Shown piece after piece: positions 41,835 through 53,564 of a stretch of 64,000 bases of DNA. The stretch comes from Boesenbergia rotunda. Taxonomy: Eukaryota; Streptophyta; Magnoliopsida; Zingiberales; Zingiberaceae. Position 1 is the first letter of the stretch. Every line of letters starts with the position of its first letter. The stretch lies in assembly GCA_024364735.1 (NCBI GenBank), contig JAGFNQ010009418.1, positions 161,672 through 225,671 on the forward strand, written 5' to 3'. The position numbers and the translations under genes were made by a program. The notes below the pieces were generated by a model. That model had not been told where the DNA came from. It ran no database searches and saw only the letters and a program-made list of their open reading frames with translations.

Positions 41835-43374
41835 GAAAATGTGAGATTCGACAATTAAATTCTAAGGGTTAAATAAGGAAACAACGTTATAGAATTTTTC
41901 AAAAATTTTTAGGAATTTTCAGGGGCCTTATAGGATTTTACGGAGATAAACGGGATAGAGGAAAAGTCTGTTCTGGATATCCTAATTAATTGAGGAAAAG
42001 TTGATTATAAACATAATTTTTTTCCTTTTCCTAAACCTATTGCCATCTCCAATTCCCTTTCCTCTCCTTTCCTCTTCACCCACTCCCAACTGCCTCCTTC
42101 TCGTGAGCATCATCATCGCTTCTCTCACACCGTCGTCCCAATCAATTGACACTAGTGGCTTCCTTTGCCATCGGTGATCCACCGTTGACGTCTCACACCT
42201 CACCCGGGAGTTTTCTCCTTTCACATTGGTTACGAGGGCACAAAAACTATTTTCCCTTGTGGCCACCCACCTCCCTTGCTGATCGGGTGCTTCGACTGTT
42301 GGAGCTGCGACCACCACAACGCCGCCCTGTTGTTGTTCCGACCATCCCGGCCATACCACCCACTTTGGGAGGTCCCTACTCCAACCATAATTAAGACACT
42401 AGTAGGGATTTTTGTGAGCCACTATTAAGGTAAGGGCTTAATTTAGTTTTGATTAGTGTTAATTAACACCAATAGTTAACAACTAATCAATGAAGGTTAA
42501 TAGAATAATTTGATTATTGATTAGAGATTAATAGCATAGTAATTAATGAAGGATAGAATGGTTAAGCCATAAGTGGTAGATTATGATTGGATAGATTAAG
42601 AGATTGATAGATTTATTAATAGTTGATTGAGGACTTTAGCTTGGACAAGATCAAGAGAGTACAAATAAATTGTTATGTCTAGGTTTAGATATGAAACAAT
42701 GCCAAAAGTAAAGAAGTTTAGGGGGCGTTTGGTTTGTGTCATTTTCCATTTTCATTTTCCAGAAAACAGCATTTTCTAGTTTTTTGAAAAATGACTTTTT
42801 TTCATTCTCCAGTTTTCCAGAAAACGCTATGTTTTTTTCTGGAAAATAAAGCTGGAAAATGCAAACCAAACATGTTTTCCAGAAAATCACATTTTCTACA
42901 GAAAATGAAAATGAAAAACAGACTGAAAAATGCAAACCAAACGCCCCCTTAAATTTTTTAAACAATTTCTTTAAATTGATATGAATCATTAATCAAGAGT
43001 TTTTGAGCATGATAGAACTCTTGAGAGTGAAAGGAACCTATTAGATTTAGTTTGAACAAAATCTCATACTCTTAGGTCCATCAATGAGTTTTGGTTAAAT
43101 TTCATTGATGACTTAAATAATTTTGGAATCTTAAAATAGCACCAAAGTGATGTTTTGACCAATGCAGCACTAAGGAGGTGATGTTTTGACCCAAGCAACA
43201 CTAACGTGCCAAAGTCTCATGAAGATAGTAATGTTTTAACTAAAGCAACACCAAATTATTTTTTTAAAATTTTTTTTAGTTTTATTTCACTTTTTCCCCT
43301 CTTATAATTAGCTATTAAAAAAGATAAAAAACTAAAAACTAAAAATATTTTTTATTTTTATAGGATCAAAGAAA
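41835..43374 (+). repeat. G3 3' LTR region (right end unclear)
   Basis: AAGTGGGGGAAAA (41828-41840) acts as PPT before TGTGAGATTCG at 41840. Then follow a pyrimidine-rich leader (42010-42370) and AAGGTAAGG (42427). The LTR body is interrupted by a MITE (42721-42948). The right end is not definable; an older copia relic begins at about 43375. Confidence 0.5.
42721..42948. mobile_element. Tourist-like MITE (228 bp)
   Basis: Perfect 16-bp terminal inverted repeats (GGGGGCGTTTGGTTTG and its complement) flanked by TTA at 42718-42720 and 42949-42951, the target duplication of PIF/Harbinger elements. The interior is rich in 'tggaaaatg' inverted copies and has no coding capacity. Confidence 0.88.
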
Positions 43375-44736
43375 TGTGCTAAAGGAGTGGGGAGGGGGGT
43401 GGTTGTGAACAGTGCTCGTCTCTTTTCATCTTAAAACTATTTTTTCTTTTTAAAGTAAAATACAACGAAAGATAACAATGACAAAACATAATTTATTTTT
43501 ACTTTGTTTATAACCTCCAGCTATTAGTCCAAGATTTAGGATCATTGATCTCTTTTGAATGGGCAATTCACTATGAGTATCTTTTCGAACAATTGTTCGG
43601 AGGCAGAGATTCACCTCTTACACGAGATACGGTGTGGTAACAAGTTTACCGCTACTTAGAAATTAAAGAACGAAGAAATGATTAATAAAAATATATCAAC
43701 AATATAAGATTGGAGTAGACTTTGTTGTCGAAGGAGCTCAGCGGCATAATGGCGAATCTTTTGCATAAGACGAGAACTGAAGGGCATTTCAAAGATGATG
43801 TTGAAGCCTCTAGTTGAGCCTAGTTTTATAGGCTTTGATCAGTTGACTGACTCCTTGATCTATCACTTGATCCCCTTGATAACCAAATCCAATTTGGTCA
43901 ACCGGCCTACAGGTTCTGTTGATTGAACCTATATCATGTCAATGCCTTTCTGCCATCTCATCACATTGACGTCGATCCTCGGCCATGTCATCCTCGTAAA
44001 ACATTTCCTTAACCACAAATCATGCCATATCAGTGCATTGATCTCTATCCTTTGCCACGTCAATGATCCAAGGCTTATCGTCATCCAACTCGCATGTCAT
44101 GATATCATATTGAACATCTCACATTGTGTCATCTTAGTGTTTGGTTGACTGAACCACCATTCGATCAACCAGTTAACCTATTCGATCACTCGAATGCTAC
44201 AAAATTAACACAGAATATAACATAAAGCAATTTTAGTTTAGACAATCAGCCAACTATCTAATCTCGATTTCAAAATTCGAGTTGGACCCTTAGTTGGATT
44301 GTCGCCTAATGTTGTCTCCATAACTAGACTTGTCGTTACTTGTTCTTCTTTATAGAAAAACCCTCCACTCCATGAGCTTACCTTCACTTACTATTTGCTA
44401 AATATTCAGTCCTCTAAACCTGTTTAGACTTTCTCTCTCAACATGCAATCACTTGACCCATTAGGTCTATCTTTGACAAGATGTTTAGTCCTTGTTGACC
44501 CGACAAATCCATCATGCCAGATGTCTAGTCCCTTGACTCATCTAGACTTTTTTACCTGATATCTAATCCTCTTGATCTACTAGGACTTCAATTGCCTAGT
44601 ATCTAGTCCACCTAACCTACTAATACTTTTCTATTAAGTTATTTGCGCACTTAACTAAGCTATTAAATTATAACATGACTTAACTTTAAATCTTTGCCAA
44701 TATAAAAACTCAGGTTTGATTATATACTACACCCTA
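43375..44736 (-). repeat. Relic copia LTR of the E type
   Basis: Degraded but colinear with E-type LTRs: G-rich start (43386-43400), 'gggcaattc' near 43561, 'gttggattgtcgcctaatgttg' U3 marker near 44290, CTAGTC/CTAGT tandem repeats (44430-44640), 'tttgccaatataaaaactcagg' near 44693. Both ends are blurred. Confidence 0.5.
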
Positions 44737-45544
44737 CACCCTCTCTCTCTCTCTCTCCTCTCTCTTTTGATGTTTGACAACCCAGTTTAAAGTTAAGATA
44801 AATATACAAAAATAAATCAAAAATTTCAAAGCTTTCCTGAATTTAAAACCCTCCTAAATTTAAATTATCCTTGAGTGTAAAATTCCATTGAGGTTTCAAA
44901 AATTTTCAACACTTCAACAAAATTTTAACTTCAAAAAATACTTAAACCATAATTCAAACACATCTCCTCTCACTTTGACATACATAAAAAAAAAGGAAAA
45001 TTTAGGTTTAAATAAACATCAATTATTGAGAAGTGTTTCAAAAATATATTTCCAAATAGATTAAAAATAAGCTTATGGAGAAAATTTTGAAGAATAAATT
45101 TAAAACTCACTTTGCAAAAATAAAACTTACAAAGTTCTTAAGTGTTCAAGGTAACTAAGCCATTTTGAAAAAGGTAATGTCAATCCTTTTCAAAAAATAA
45201 AATAAAAATAAAAATAGGGGTTTTCAAAATTTTCAAGACGTGTATAAGCTTTTTGAAAATTTCAAGGTATTAAAAAATTTTCAAAGTACTTCAAAATAAA
45301 TAAGTTTTAAAACTTATTAAAAATATTTATGATTTTTCAATTATTTTAACTATTTTCAAATAAAGTTGTCTTCAAAAATACTAGTTTCAAATAAAATTTT
45401 CATAAGCTATTTTTCAAAAATAATTTAGAAATTCAAAAAAAATATTTTTAAAATGATTTATTTTCAACCTGTTTTTCAAATAAAAAAAATTCTAAGTGCT
45501 TAAAATATTTTGAAGTTGATTTTAAAAACTAGATTTTTAACTTA
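44737..45544 (-). other. Relic copia interior with (CT)n and A/T repeats
   Basis: The (CT)n tract at 44739-44769 stands at the PPT position. 'gacaacccagtttaaagttaag' matches the E2/E3 sequence next to the 3' LTR. The rest is A/T-rich with TTTTCAAA-type repeats. No gene. Confidence 0.5.
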
Positions 45545-45780
45545 GGGCATCTCCAATGGATGTTTTTTCCAAGTTTTTTTCTTTTTGAAAATCATGTAAA
45601 AAACTTGTACACCATTGTGGGTTGGTTTTTTGTTTTTGAAACCTTTGCTGGGTTCGATATTTCGAACCCAAGTTTTTGAAAAACAGTGGGCCGATTGTTT
45701 TAAAAAAATTCATGATGTTGTTGTTTGCTCTTCGAAATTTTCTTGCCATCTTTTTTGGAAGAACTAGCCATTGCAAATGG
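45545..45780. mobile_element. Possible PIF/Harbinger-type MITE, degenerate ends
   Basis: It starts GGGCATCTCCAATGG and ends CCATTGCAAATGG, with TTA on both sides (45542-45544, 45781-45783). The terminal repeats match at about 11 of 15 positions. The 79-codon minus-strand frame inside shows no similarity I recognise. Confidence 0.45.
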
Positions 45781-45783
45781 TTA

Positions 45784-47702
45784 GTTTTGGATGGTTTATA
45801 TATATCTATCCTCTTTTAAGTTTTTTCTAATTCATTTATCCATTATTCTTCTAAAATGGATCAAATTATAGTGGATCTTTCAGAAATTTTTTCAATTTCA
45901 AAAATGCAATTTCATAGGCTACATGTGCAGTGGCTACACACGTTGCCGTGGGAGTGGGCGTGTGTAGTTATTGCACACATTGCCCCACTCTTCTCCTATT
46001 TTCGTTTTTATAAGCCTCCAAGCAATTCGAGGTGCAGGTTGGTCCAAGTGCTAGAGCGGTCATGAGAGAGGAAGGTTGCGTGTTCATTATGACGTCTTGA
46101 AATCCGGTCTTGAATTTTTTTCGGAAAATTTTTTGGGTTTCGGGTCTACAAATTAAGTTAAAAGGTTTTAATGATTTAAACCAAAAACTTATTAAGGGTT
46201 TAAATGAAAGAAAACTTTATATTTGAGGATCCGGACTGGATAGTTGAAATGTAAAGAGAGGTTAGTGTTAATGCCTAAGCTTTGGGGGGCTTGGTTGCAA
46301 AAGGAAACGAAAAGAGAGGGACCAAAAGGGAAATTAACATAAGTTGAGGGTTTGGGTGGGATTTGCCAAGTCCAAAGGGGTTAAATGCAAAATAACCCTA
46401 CTAAAATCCTGCAACTCCTTCTCTTCATTCTACCTTTCCTTCGCTGTAGCCAAAACCCGACTCATCCTCCTCTTTGTCTTGCTCTCGATCTCGCCTTCGG
46501 TGGAGCTCAGTTGATTAGAGTGGGCAGATCTCGTGGCTATCACTCAGGGAACGACGGAGCAAGGTTGGATCTCTTGCTAGTTCCAAGTTTCATGACGCTA
46601 GTGTCGGGCTGAATCTAGGTGGCGTCGCAAGCCACGATCGGTTAAGGAGTCTTCGCTGGCCATGTACCCCTAGGTAGGTTTACTGTGTGCCCTCGGATCT
46701 AATAGTTTTGGTTGCGTGGGTTTCCACGTGGTTCTGATGAAATAATCGGCACAAGGCTTACCCTATTTTTCCCTTTTGGCGATTCTGTAGGGGTGGACTT
46801 GGGGGAAGAACCGGGGGTGCTGTGGAGTCTTCAGGAGCACAAAATTCTTCTAGTTGAATCAGGTAAGGCTTGATTGTTGAGGGTTGATTGTGGTTGAATT
46901 CGTTTTTGGATTTTGTGTTCTTGGAATGGTTTCATTCCTTTCGGACTCGATGGATTTTTGCTATTCTGTGTTGTATAGAATTGTTGTGGATGATATGGGT
47001 GGTGATGGAAATTTGGTTTTAGAGTTTTCTGTGTTGAAATTCTTTGTTTCAAATTAGGTTTTGTGTCATGGATCTTTGAACATATTGTAGCTCTCAATAG
47101 TCCATTTTGTATTAGATGAGTTTTACCATAGGAATTGGAAGTTTTGGAGTGGTATTTGGATCTGGTTTCTTCTTGCTGTGAGTTATACGTTGTTGTGACA
47201 AGGTTTCGGAAGTAGGTCAGAGGTGGTTGTAGTTACATTCGAATTGCAAATGGGATGTTGGAAGTTAACTTGTCCATGGATTGTTGAGCTCCAATTCTGC
47301 TGTGGGTGAGGACTTGGGCAGTAACTCTGTTTTGGGGTGGTGTTTTTGATTTGGTGATGACCATCCGAAAGCCACAAATGTTGGAGTTAATCTGTGTTTA
47401 GTTTGGGGTTGGTGTTGACCCGAGCTTGTCTAAGATCATGTGAATCTTGATTAGAAGTCTAGTAGGACACTTGATTCGTATAAATGGTTAATATAGTTAA
47501 CCCTAATTTAATTAGGGAATGGGATTAATTGGAGTTAATCATTAATTAGATTTAATTAATGATCAACATGATTGAAACAATACTAACTAAGTTTAGTATC
47601 TAGTTTAGTTAGTAATCATTTGCTATGGTAGCTAAAAATTATGTCCTTTGATATATGATGTTGATTTGATACAGGACACTGATTTGTTGCGGATTATTTG
47701 GT
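45784..47702 (+). other. Non-coding debris, probably gypsy LTR fragment
   Basis: From about 46030 the layout resembles a gypsy LTR on the plus strand: a weak A-box-like TGGTCCAAGTGC (46040), a pyrimidine-rich leader (46405-46500), and an acceptor-like GATACAG at about 47682. LTR ends are not found. 45784-46030 shows nothing recognisable. It ends where the E4 LTR begins, in mid-LTR. Confidence 0.35.
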
Positions 47703-48574
47703 AAGAGGAGTAGTTGAGAACGCATTCCCCGGAAGAGGGAACAGTAGGCGTCGGTTCGACCTAGGGTTTCATTTTGAAATCCACAGTCAGAACCAAGACA
47801 ACCCCGGCTATTATGCATGAATTTATTATTAATATTATACTATTCTTGGACTAGCCATGGTTGTAGGCATGAAAGGGAGTAGCTGCTGCATCCTAGGCGC
47901 TTGAAAGGGTTCAGGCACTCAAGAGACCAAGCGCATGATAGGTAACAGGCGCCTGCGTTGAGGCGTTTCCAGCGGGTGTGTGGCTGAGCTGGCAGGTTGC
48001 CACGTCAACACTCAGGCGCCTCAGAGGTCCCAGGCACCCAAGATAGAAGGATAGAGGTTTGGTCGAGTCTGCGGATAAGCACGCGCCCGATTCGCTACAC
48101 GTGGCAGGCCAGCAATAAGCCTCAGACGCTCAAGAATAGGCTATATAAAGGGCTTCACCCCTTTGCTTTCGACATCAACTCAGAACACTTTCAGAACAGC
48201 ATTCTTGTGACTCAAGCACTCCAACGCTCTCCGCATCTTTTCAGTGCTCGAGTTTCCGCACCGACAACGATCAAGATCGACGACACGCTACCCAAGACGC
48301 TCTCCAACCTTTCTTGTGTCATCGGTATATTTAATTTCGTTGTTTAATTCTGTATTCAAATTATATCTTTGTAAACCTTATTTGAATTATAGAATTGCTC
48401 TATGAAAACGGTTAAGGACCCCGGGCCTTGGAGTAAGAGCCATTAATGACTTCGAACCAAGTAAAAAGAAACTTGTCCGCATTGTTTTGTTATTTTTCCA
48501 TTGCGTTTTCTGTCTTTTCGAAAAATTTCAGTAATCGCTATTCACCCCCCTCTATTGATTACAACGATCCCACA
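47703..48574 (+). repeat. E4 5' LTR, 5'-truncated (about 872 bp)
   Basis: It matches E5's LTR from about its position 405 onward ('ggcgtcggttcgacctaggg' near 47750). TATA CTATATAAAG at 48141-48150, degenerate GGCGCC motifs upstream, end at CCCACA 48574. Confidence 0.85.
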
Positions 48575-48576
48575 AG

Positions 48577-48588
48577 TGGTATCAGAGC
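48577..48588 (+). other. E4 primer binding site (initiator tRNA-Met)
   Basis: TGGTATCAGAGC, two bases after the LTR. Confidence 0.93.
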
Positions 48589-48801
48589 GGGTTGCTCAAC
48601 CTTGGTGAAACCGCCAACTGAGCAGTTTTTTCGGAATTTTTTTTCTTTCGTTCATTTTTTTCGTAAAAAATTTTCTCGTTCTTTGAGGTTGGTGCAACAC
48701 CACTCGAATTTCTTTTTCATATTCTTTTTATACCGCACTACTAATCCAAGACATAGTCTTGGAACAAGTTTTTTTTGTATTATCAGGAATAGTAAATGGT
48801 C

Positions 48802-50475
48802 ATGCAAGAAGGCTACAGCACCTCACGTCCTCCTCTGTTCTCCGGGGAGGATTTCTTCTACTAGAAGAGCAGAATGGAGGTCCACCTGAAGACTTAGGTG
48901 GAAATATAGATCATCATCTAGTCTGGACTAGAGATCCCGAAGAACGCACAAGGAGAAATTCAAAGATACTCTGAGTGGGATGGTTCACTCAAGAAAAAGA
49001 TAGAAGCAGACGTAAAAGCCACTCAAACCCTTCAGTGCGGATTGACAAATGAAGAACTCAACCGTGTCGACCCGTTCAGCAGCGCTAAAGAACTGTGGAA
49101 CAAATTGATCGAGCTGCACAAAGGGACGTCGGACACGAGGATCAGTAAGCGAGATCTCCTTCTCAACAAGCTATATATGCACGATCAAGATGCAAGAAGG
49201 GGAAATAGCTGCACAACTTCACGCGAGGATCCAAGAACTATGACCGGACTACACACGATAGGTCATAAGGTAGAAAACCGTGACCTAATCAGGTATACAC
49301 TAAATTCATTCCCCAGAAATTCTTTATGGGCATCTATGGTAGATGCTTACAAGGTTTCAAGGAACCTTTCAGATATTAAACTAGATGAACTTTTTTCTGA
49401 GTTAGAACTCCATGAACAAACTAATGTTTCACAGGTCGAAAAGGGTATAGCTCTTTTTGCAGGAAAAGTCCCTGGGAAGCAAAAGAAGAAAAAGTCGCAA
49501 CCGATACCCGAGTCAGATTCTGACTCAGAATCTGATGACGACGAAATCAATTATTCGGAGCTGGTCCGGATGGCCCAGAGCCACTACAAGATGATCAAGG
49601 GCCAAAGAAATAAGAAGAAGGCGAACTAGCAAAAGGATGATCCAGCCTAACCTTCTACCAGTCAAAAAGCAAAAAAGTGAAGTAACCTGTTATGGGTGCA
49701 ACAAGAAGGGGGTCACTACAAATCGGAGTCCCCCAACTTGAAGGAAAACAAGAAGAACCGGAGGAAGAAGGCACTCAAAGCTACGTGGGACAAGTCATCT
49801 TTAGAAGAAGAAGAAGAAGAAGTACCACACGCCAACCTCCTCGCGCTGACAGCATTGGGCAATCTCGACACCGAATCAGAATCGGAACTGGAAGAAAGCG
49901 TCGGATCCGGAAATCTCTCAATTTCGAAAGATGGGCAAATTACGGTAAGAGATTATCTCGAATCTCAGCTTTACGACTTAATCACATATCTGTCTCGTAA
50001 ATTGGTCAAAGCCAATGTTCGGGTCGAATCCCTCCGACAAGAAGTCAAATTCCTGAAAGAGGAAGTCAACTCTAGCTCCTAAACTGAATCGGTTCATGTA
50101 GTAACCTCCACTCAAGTCCAAAAACTTGAGGAGGAGAATTCCTCCTTGAAATCTCAGGTAAAGGAACTTAGAGTTGCACTAGAACGATTTTCCTTGGGTT
50201 CCAAGAGTCTTGACATGATTCTTGGAAAACAAAAATCAGTTCTAAATCGATCTGGACTTGGTTATCGAACCAATTCACGGTACAGATCGTACTACTCTGT
50301 TTTGAACCCAAGTAGAACCTGAGTCCAAGCATGGGTCCCAAAATTATGCTTGACAAATCAAGCTGGACTAAACCAATATTGGATTCCCAAGGACAAGATT
50401 CACATCTTACCTAGCCCATACCGCGGCTTTAGTCCAGGGGGAGCCAATATAGAAACCATTTTTATAGTTAGTTAA
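48802..50475 (+). pseudogene. gag: E4 copia Gag, stops and frameshifts
   Basis: Start MQEGYSTSRPPLFSGEDFFY at 48802, followed by several nonsense codons to about 49040. An open segment runs 49042-49629 (LTNEELNRVDPFSSAKELW, ISKRDLLLNKLYM, RDLIRYTLNSFPRNSLWASMVDAYKVS, KKKKSQPIPESDSDSESDDD). Within it about 20 residues (49185-49245) are out of frame, bounded by two compensating shifts. The zinc knuckle near 49700 is damaged (…CNKKG then frameshift, HYKSESPN with the last Cys replaced by Ser). Then the acidic run, coiled coil (KLEEENSSLKSQVKELRVAL) and C terminus (WVPKLCLTNQAGLNQYWIPK) reach about 50475, with a stop near 50083. Same architecture as E1-E3. Confidence 0.85.
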
Positions 50476-51570
50476 ATTATTCTTTTTCTTGCTGTTTGAT
50501 GCTTGTTTATTTTATTTTTGCAAAAATATTATGCTTAGACTTTGGAATGGTTAGATAAGGATCTGACTTAATTGAGACTTACACAACCTAGTATTAGGGT
50601 AGGGCGAAATGATAGTACGTTAGAGAAGCTTGTCTAAAAAGTCAGGTAGGGTAAGGCGTACCTTATTTGGTCCTATTAGTCAGGTGGAACTAACTGAAGC
50701 TATCTCGCCAAATCCTCAACTAGTTAGACCAGGGTTTCTCAATAAGTAATTTGAGAATAAAATTTCTTTAAAAAGCATTGTCTAGAAAAGGGTTGATGAT
50801 CCAATAAAGTTACGGCCAAAGAAGGCCTCTGTGCCTCGCCAAAACCTGGAAGCCGATTATCAAAATTTATTTTCAACTTATTAATTGTTATACCTAAATC
50901 TAACACAAGTTTCCATCAAATCATAGTGATAACATAAAATTAAAGATAAAATTAATACATCTCACAAAACAGATAAGGTTAGCTATTTTGTCACTTAGAA
51001 ATAGGTGAGATGTGTAGGACTTAATAATGTAGTTCAACTCAACCAACTCAATTAATTTTACCTTTAATATATCTTTAATTAACTTAATTAAAGTAAATAA
51101 ATCTAAATTTAACATTTTTAATAATCAAATTTAATATTTTTCAAAAATCAAATTTAACTTAAATTTAAATTTAACATTTTCAAAAATTCAACTTAATACT
51201 TTCAAAAATTCAATTTAATATTTTCAAAATTTAACTTAAAATTCGATTTATCATTTTAAAAATCTAACTTAAAATTCAATATTTTTTAAAATTTAACTTA
51301 ATATTTTCAAAAATCCAACTTAATATTCTCAAAAATTCAACTCAATATTTTCAAAAATCCAATTTAATAGATTCAAAAATTAACCTTAATATTTTAAGAA
51401 ATTTAACTTAATAATTTTCAAAATCAAGTTGAAAACATGTCTCACAAAAACACTTATAGGAATAACATGACTGATAACCAGACTGGGTGAGACAGACTAT
51501 GCAGTGAAATTTAATCAATCTATCCTTACACCTCTACATAAATGGATCCAAATTAGAATACTTTATGTGT
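50476..51570 (+). other. E4 conserved non-coding interval between gag and protease
   Basis: It contains the post-gag block (about 50600-50870: GATAGTACGTTAGAGAAGC, TGGAAGCCGATTATC), long A/T stretches of 'caaaaattcaacttaatattt' repeats (51130-51420), and the 'gtgagac' segment (about 51430-51500). The protease frame opens immediately after TTTATGTGTAG at 51570, which resembles a splice acceptor. Confidence 0.65.
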
Positions 51571-53564
51571 AGGAACATAATGGTTTGGACCAGTGGATGT
51601 TGGATAGTGGATGCTCTAAACACATGATTGGGGATAAATTGAAGTTCACTAAAATCGAGTATAAAAACCTAGGCTCAGTGGCATTTGGCAACAATGTCAC
51701 TCTTAAGGTAATTGGGTCAGATAACATTGAATTAAATTTTGATTTTATTATCAAAAAGATTTTATTGGTTGATAATTTTAAGTTTAACATGCTTAATTAG
51801 CATGAGTCAATTATGTGATACTGGTTATGTAGTCACTTTCACCAACTCTGACTGCCTTATTAGGAACTTACATGACTCAGAAATAATCCTTAAGGGAGTA
51901 AGAAAAAATAATGTTCATATTATTAATCTACCATGAACACCTAAGTATCTTCTGACCCAACTAGAAGAAACGAACTTATGGCATAGAAGACTAGGTCACA
52001 CTCTCACAAAATTAATTTCCAAATTAAGTCAAAACGGACTAGTTAATGGAATCTCTAAAATTAAAAGCCTTAAAAATTCAATCTGCAACCCATGTCAACA
52101 AGGTAAACAAACAAAATCAACTCACAAATCTACCCAATCAAACTTAACCCAAGCTACACTTGAGCTCCTACACCTAGACCTATTTGATTCTCATGGAGCT
52201 AAGTCACTAAGCGGAAATCGATACTGCTTAGTAATTATTGATGATTATTCTAGATATACCTAGGTTAGGTTTTTAAAAATCAAATGAAACATTTGAGTCA
52301 TTTAACAACTTATGTAAAATACTAGAAAATCAAAAGGATACTCAAATTAAAAGAATAAGAAATGATCATGGAGGAGAATTTGAAAACCAAAAGTTTAATG
52401 AGTTATGTAAATAAATGGCTATATTCATAAATTTTCATGCCCAAGAACCCCCCCTAACAAAATGGGATAGTTGAAAGGAAAGATAGAACCCTTTAGTAAG
52501 CCGCTATGACCATGCTCAACGACTATAGCTTATCTAATCAATTCTGGGCAAAGGCAATTAACACCGCATGTTATATTCAAAATAAGGTTCTAATAAATAA
52601 AAGTCACAAGATAACATCTTATGAAATCTATTACCATAGAATACCTAACTTATATTATCTAAGGGTGTTTGGTTGTAAGGTACATATCCTAAATACAAAA
52701 GACTACCTAAGAAAATTTCAATCAAAATCAACCCCAGGAATTCTTGTAGAGTACTCAACCACTAGTCGGACATATAGAGTCTATAACAAACATACCCTGA
52801 AAATTGAAGAAATCACGAATATTATATTTGACGAATAAAAACAAAACCCAACATAATCAACTTAACCAATTCATCAAATCCAACTACTTTGAATCAAAAT
52901 CAAGACAAAACTGAACCAACAATTGAACCTACAATTGAACATATAATTGAACCAACAATTGAATCAATAATTGAACCAACAGTTGAACCAATAGCTGAGC
53001 CAACTCAAATTGTTGAACCTGTTCCAACTCAAACCTACCAGCTGGACCTGACGATGAACCAAGTTCTAGGAGATCTAAGAAACCAAGACTAAATCACCCA
53101 ACTGATAAAATTATGGGTGATCCAACTTTAGGGGTTCGAACAAGGTCATCCTATAGGAACTTAAGTCATGTTGCTCTGATTTCAAAAATACAACCAAAAA
53201 CTATAGAAGAGGCCTTACCTGACCCAGACTGAATCATTGCTATGCAAGAAGAATTAGCACAATTTGATAAAAACTAAGTCTGGGACTTAGTACCTAAACT
53301 AGAAGGTAAGTCTGTTATAAACACTAAGTGGGTATTTAGGAACAAGTTGAATTACCAAGGTGAAATAGTAAGAAATAAAGCTCGCTTAGTAGCCAAAGGA
53401 TTTAGTCAAGTTGAGGGGTTAGACTATGATGAAACCTATGCCCCTGTAGCTAGACTTGAGTCAATTAGGATGCTATTAACCTTTGTAGCCTATAAGGGAT
53501 TCAAGTTATACCAAATGGATGTCAAGTCTACCTTCCTAAATGGTTTTATAAAAGAGGAAGTTTA
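51571..53564 (+). pseudogene. pol: E4 copia Pol: protease, integrase and RT N-terminus, decayed
   Basis: Protease with the copia active-site segment WMLDSGCSKHMIGD at about 51597. Pre-integrase domain near 51975-52110 (LWHRRLGHT, CNPCQQGK). Integrase core: HLDLFDSHGAKS, YCLVIIDDYSRYT near 52240, then frame losses. A recovered segment 52506-52838 (NYSLSNQFWAKAINTACYIQ-like, VFGCKVHILN). A Pro/Thr/Glu-rich linker with EPTIE repeats (52910-53040). RT N-terminus 53160-53564 (VRTRSSYRN, LVAKGFSQVEGLDYDETYAP, QMDVKSTFLNGFIKEEVYV). The catalytic YVDD half is cut off by E5. More than ten stops or frameshifts are visible. RNase H would lie to the right of E5 but is not in the window. Confidence 0.88.

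Larger units (their letters stand above)
47703..53564 (+). mobile_element. Ty1/copia element E4, gag-pol type, truncated both ends
   Basis: Plus strand: LTR lacking about 400 bp of U3, PBS, decayed gag, non-coding interval, protease, integrase and RT up to 53564, where E5 is inserted. It is the only E-type copy in the window with protease, integrase and RT sequences, so it shows what the autonomous relatives looked like. Confidence 0.85.

Noticed and set aside
42146..42394. Host gene in a GC-rich, CT-rich stretch
   Set aside because: It sits in the leader part of the G3 LTR, as in the other gypsy LTRs. Both strands have short frames without similarity.
46040..46091. Fourth tRNA-like module
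   Set aside because: The A-box-like TGGTCCAAGTGC is fair, but the B-box position (TGTTCATTATG) is poor and the spacing is 41 nt. Too weak to list as a feature.
46385..46612. Small plus-strand gene
   Set aside because: Again the pyrimidine-rich leader of a gypsy-LTR-like fragment; no recognisable domain.
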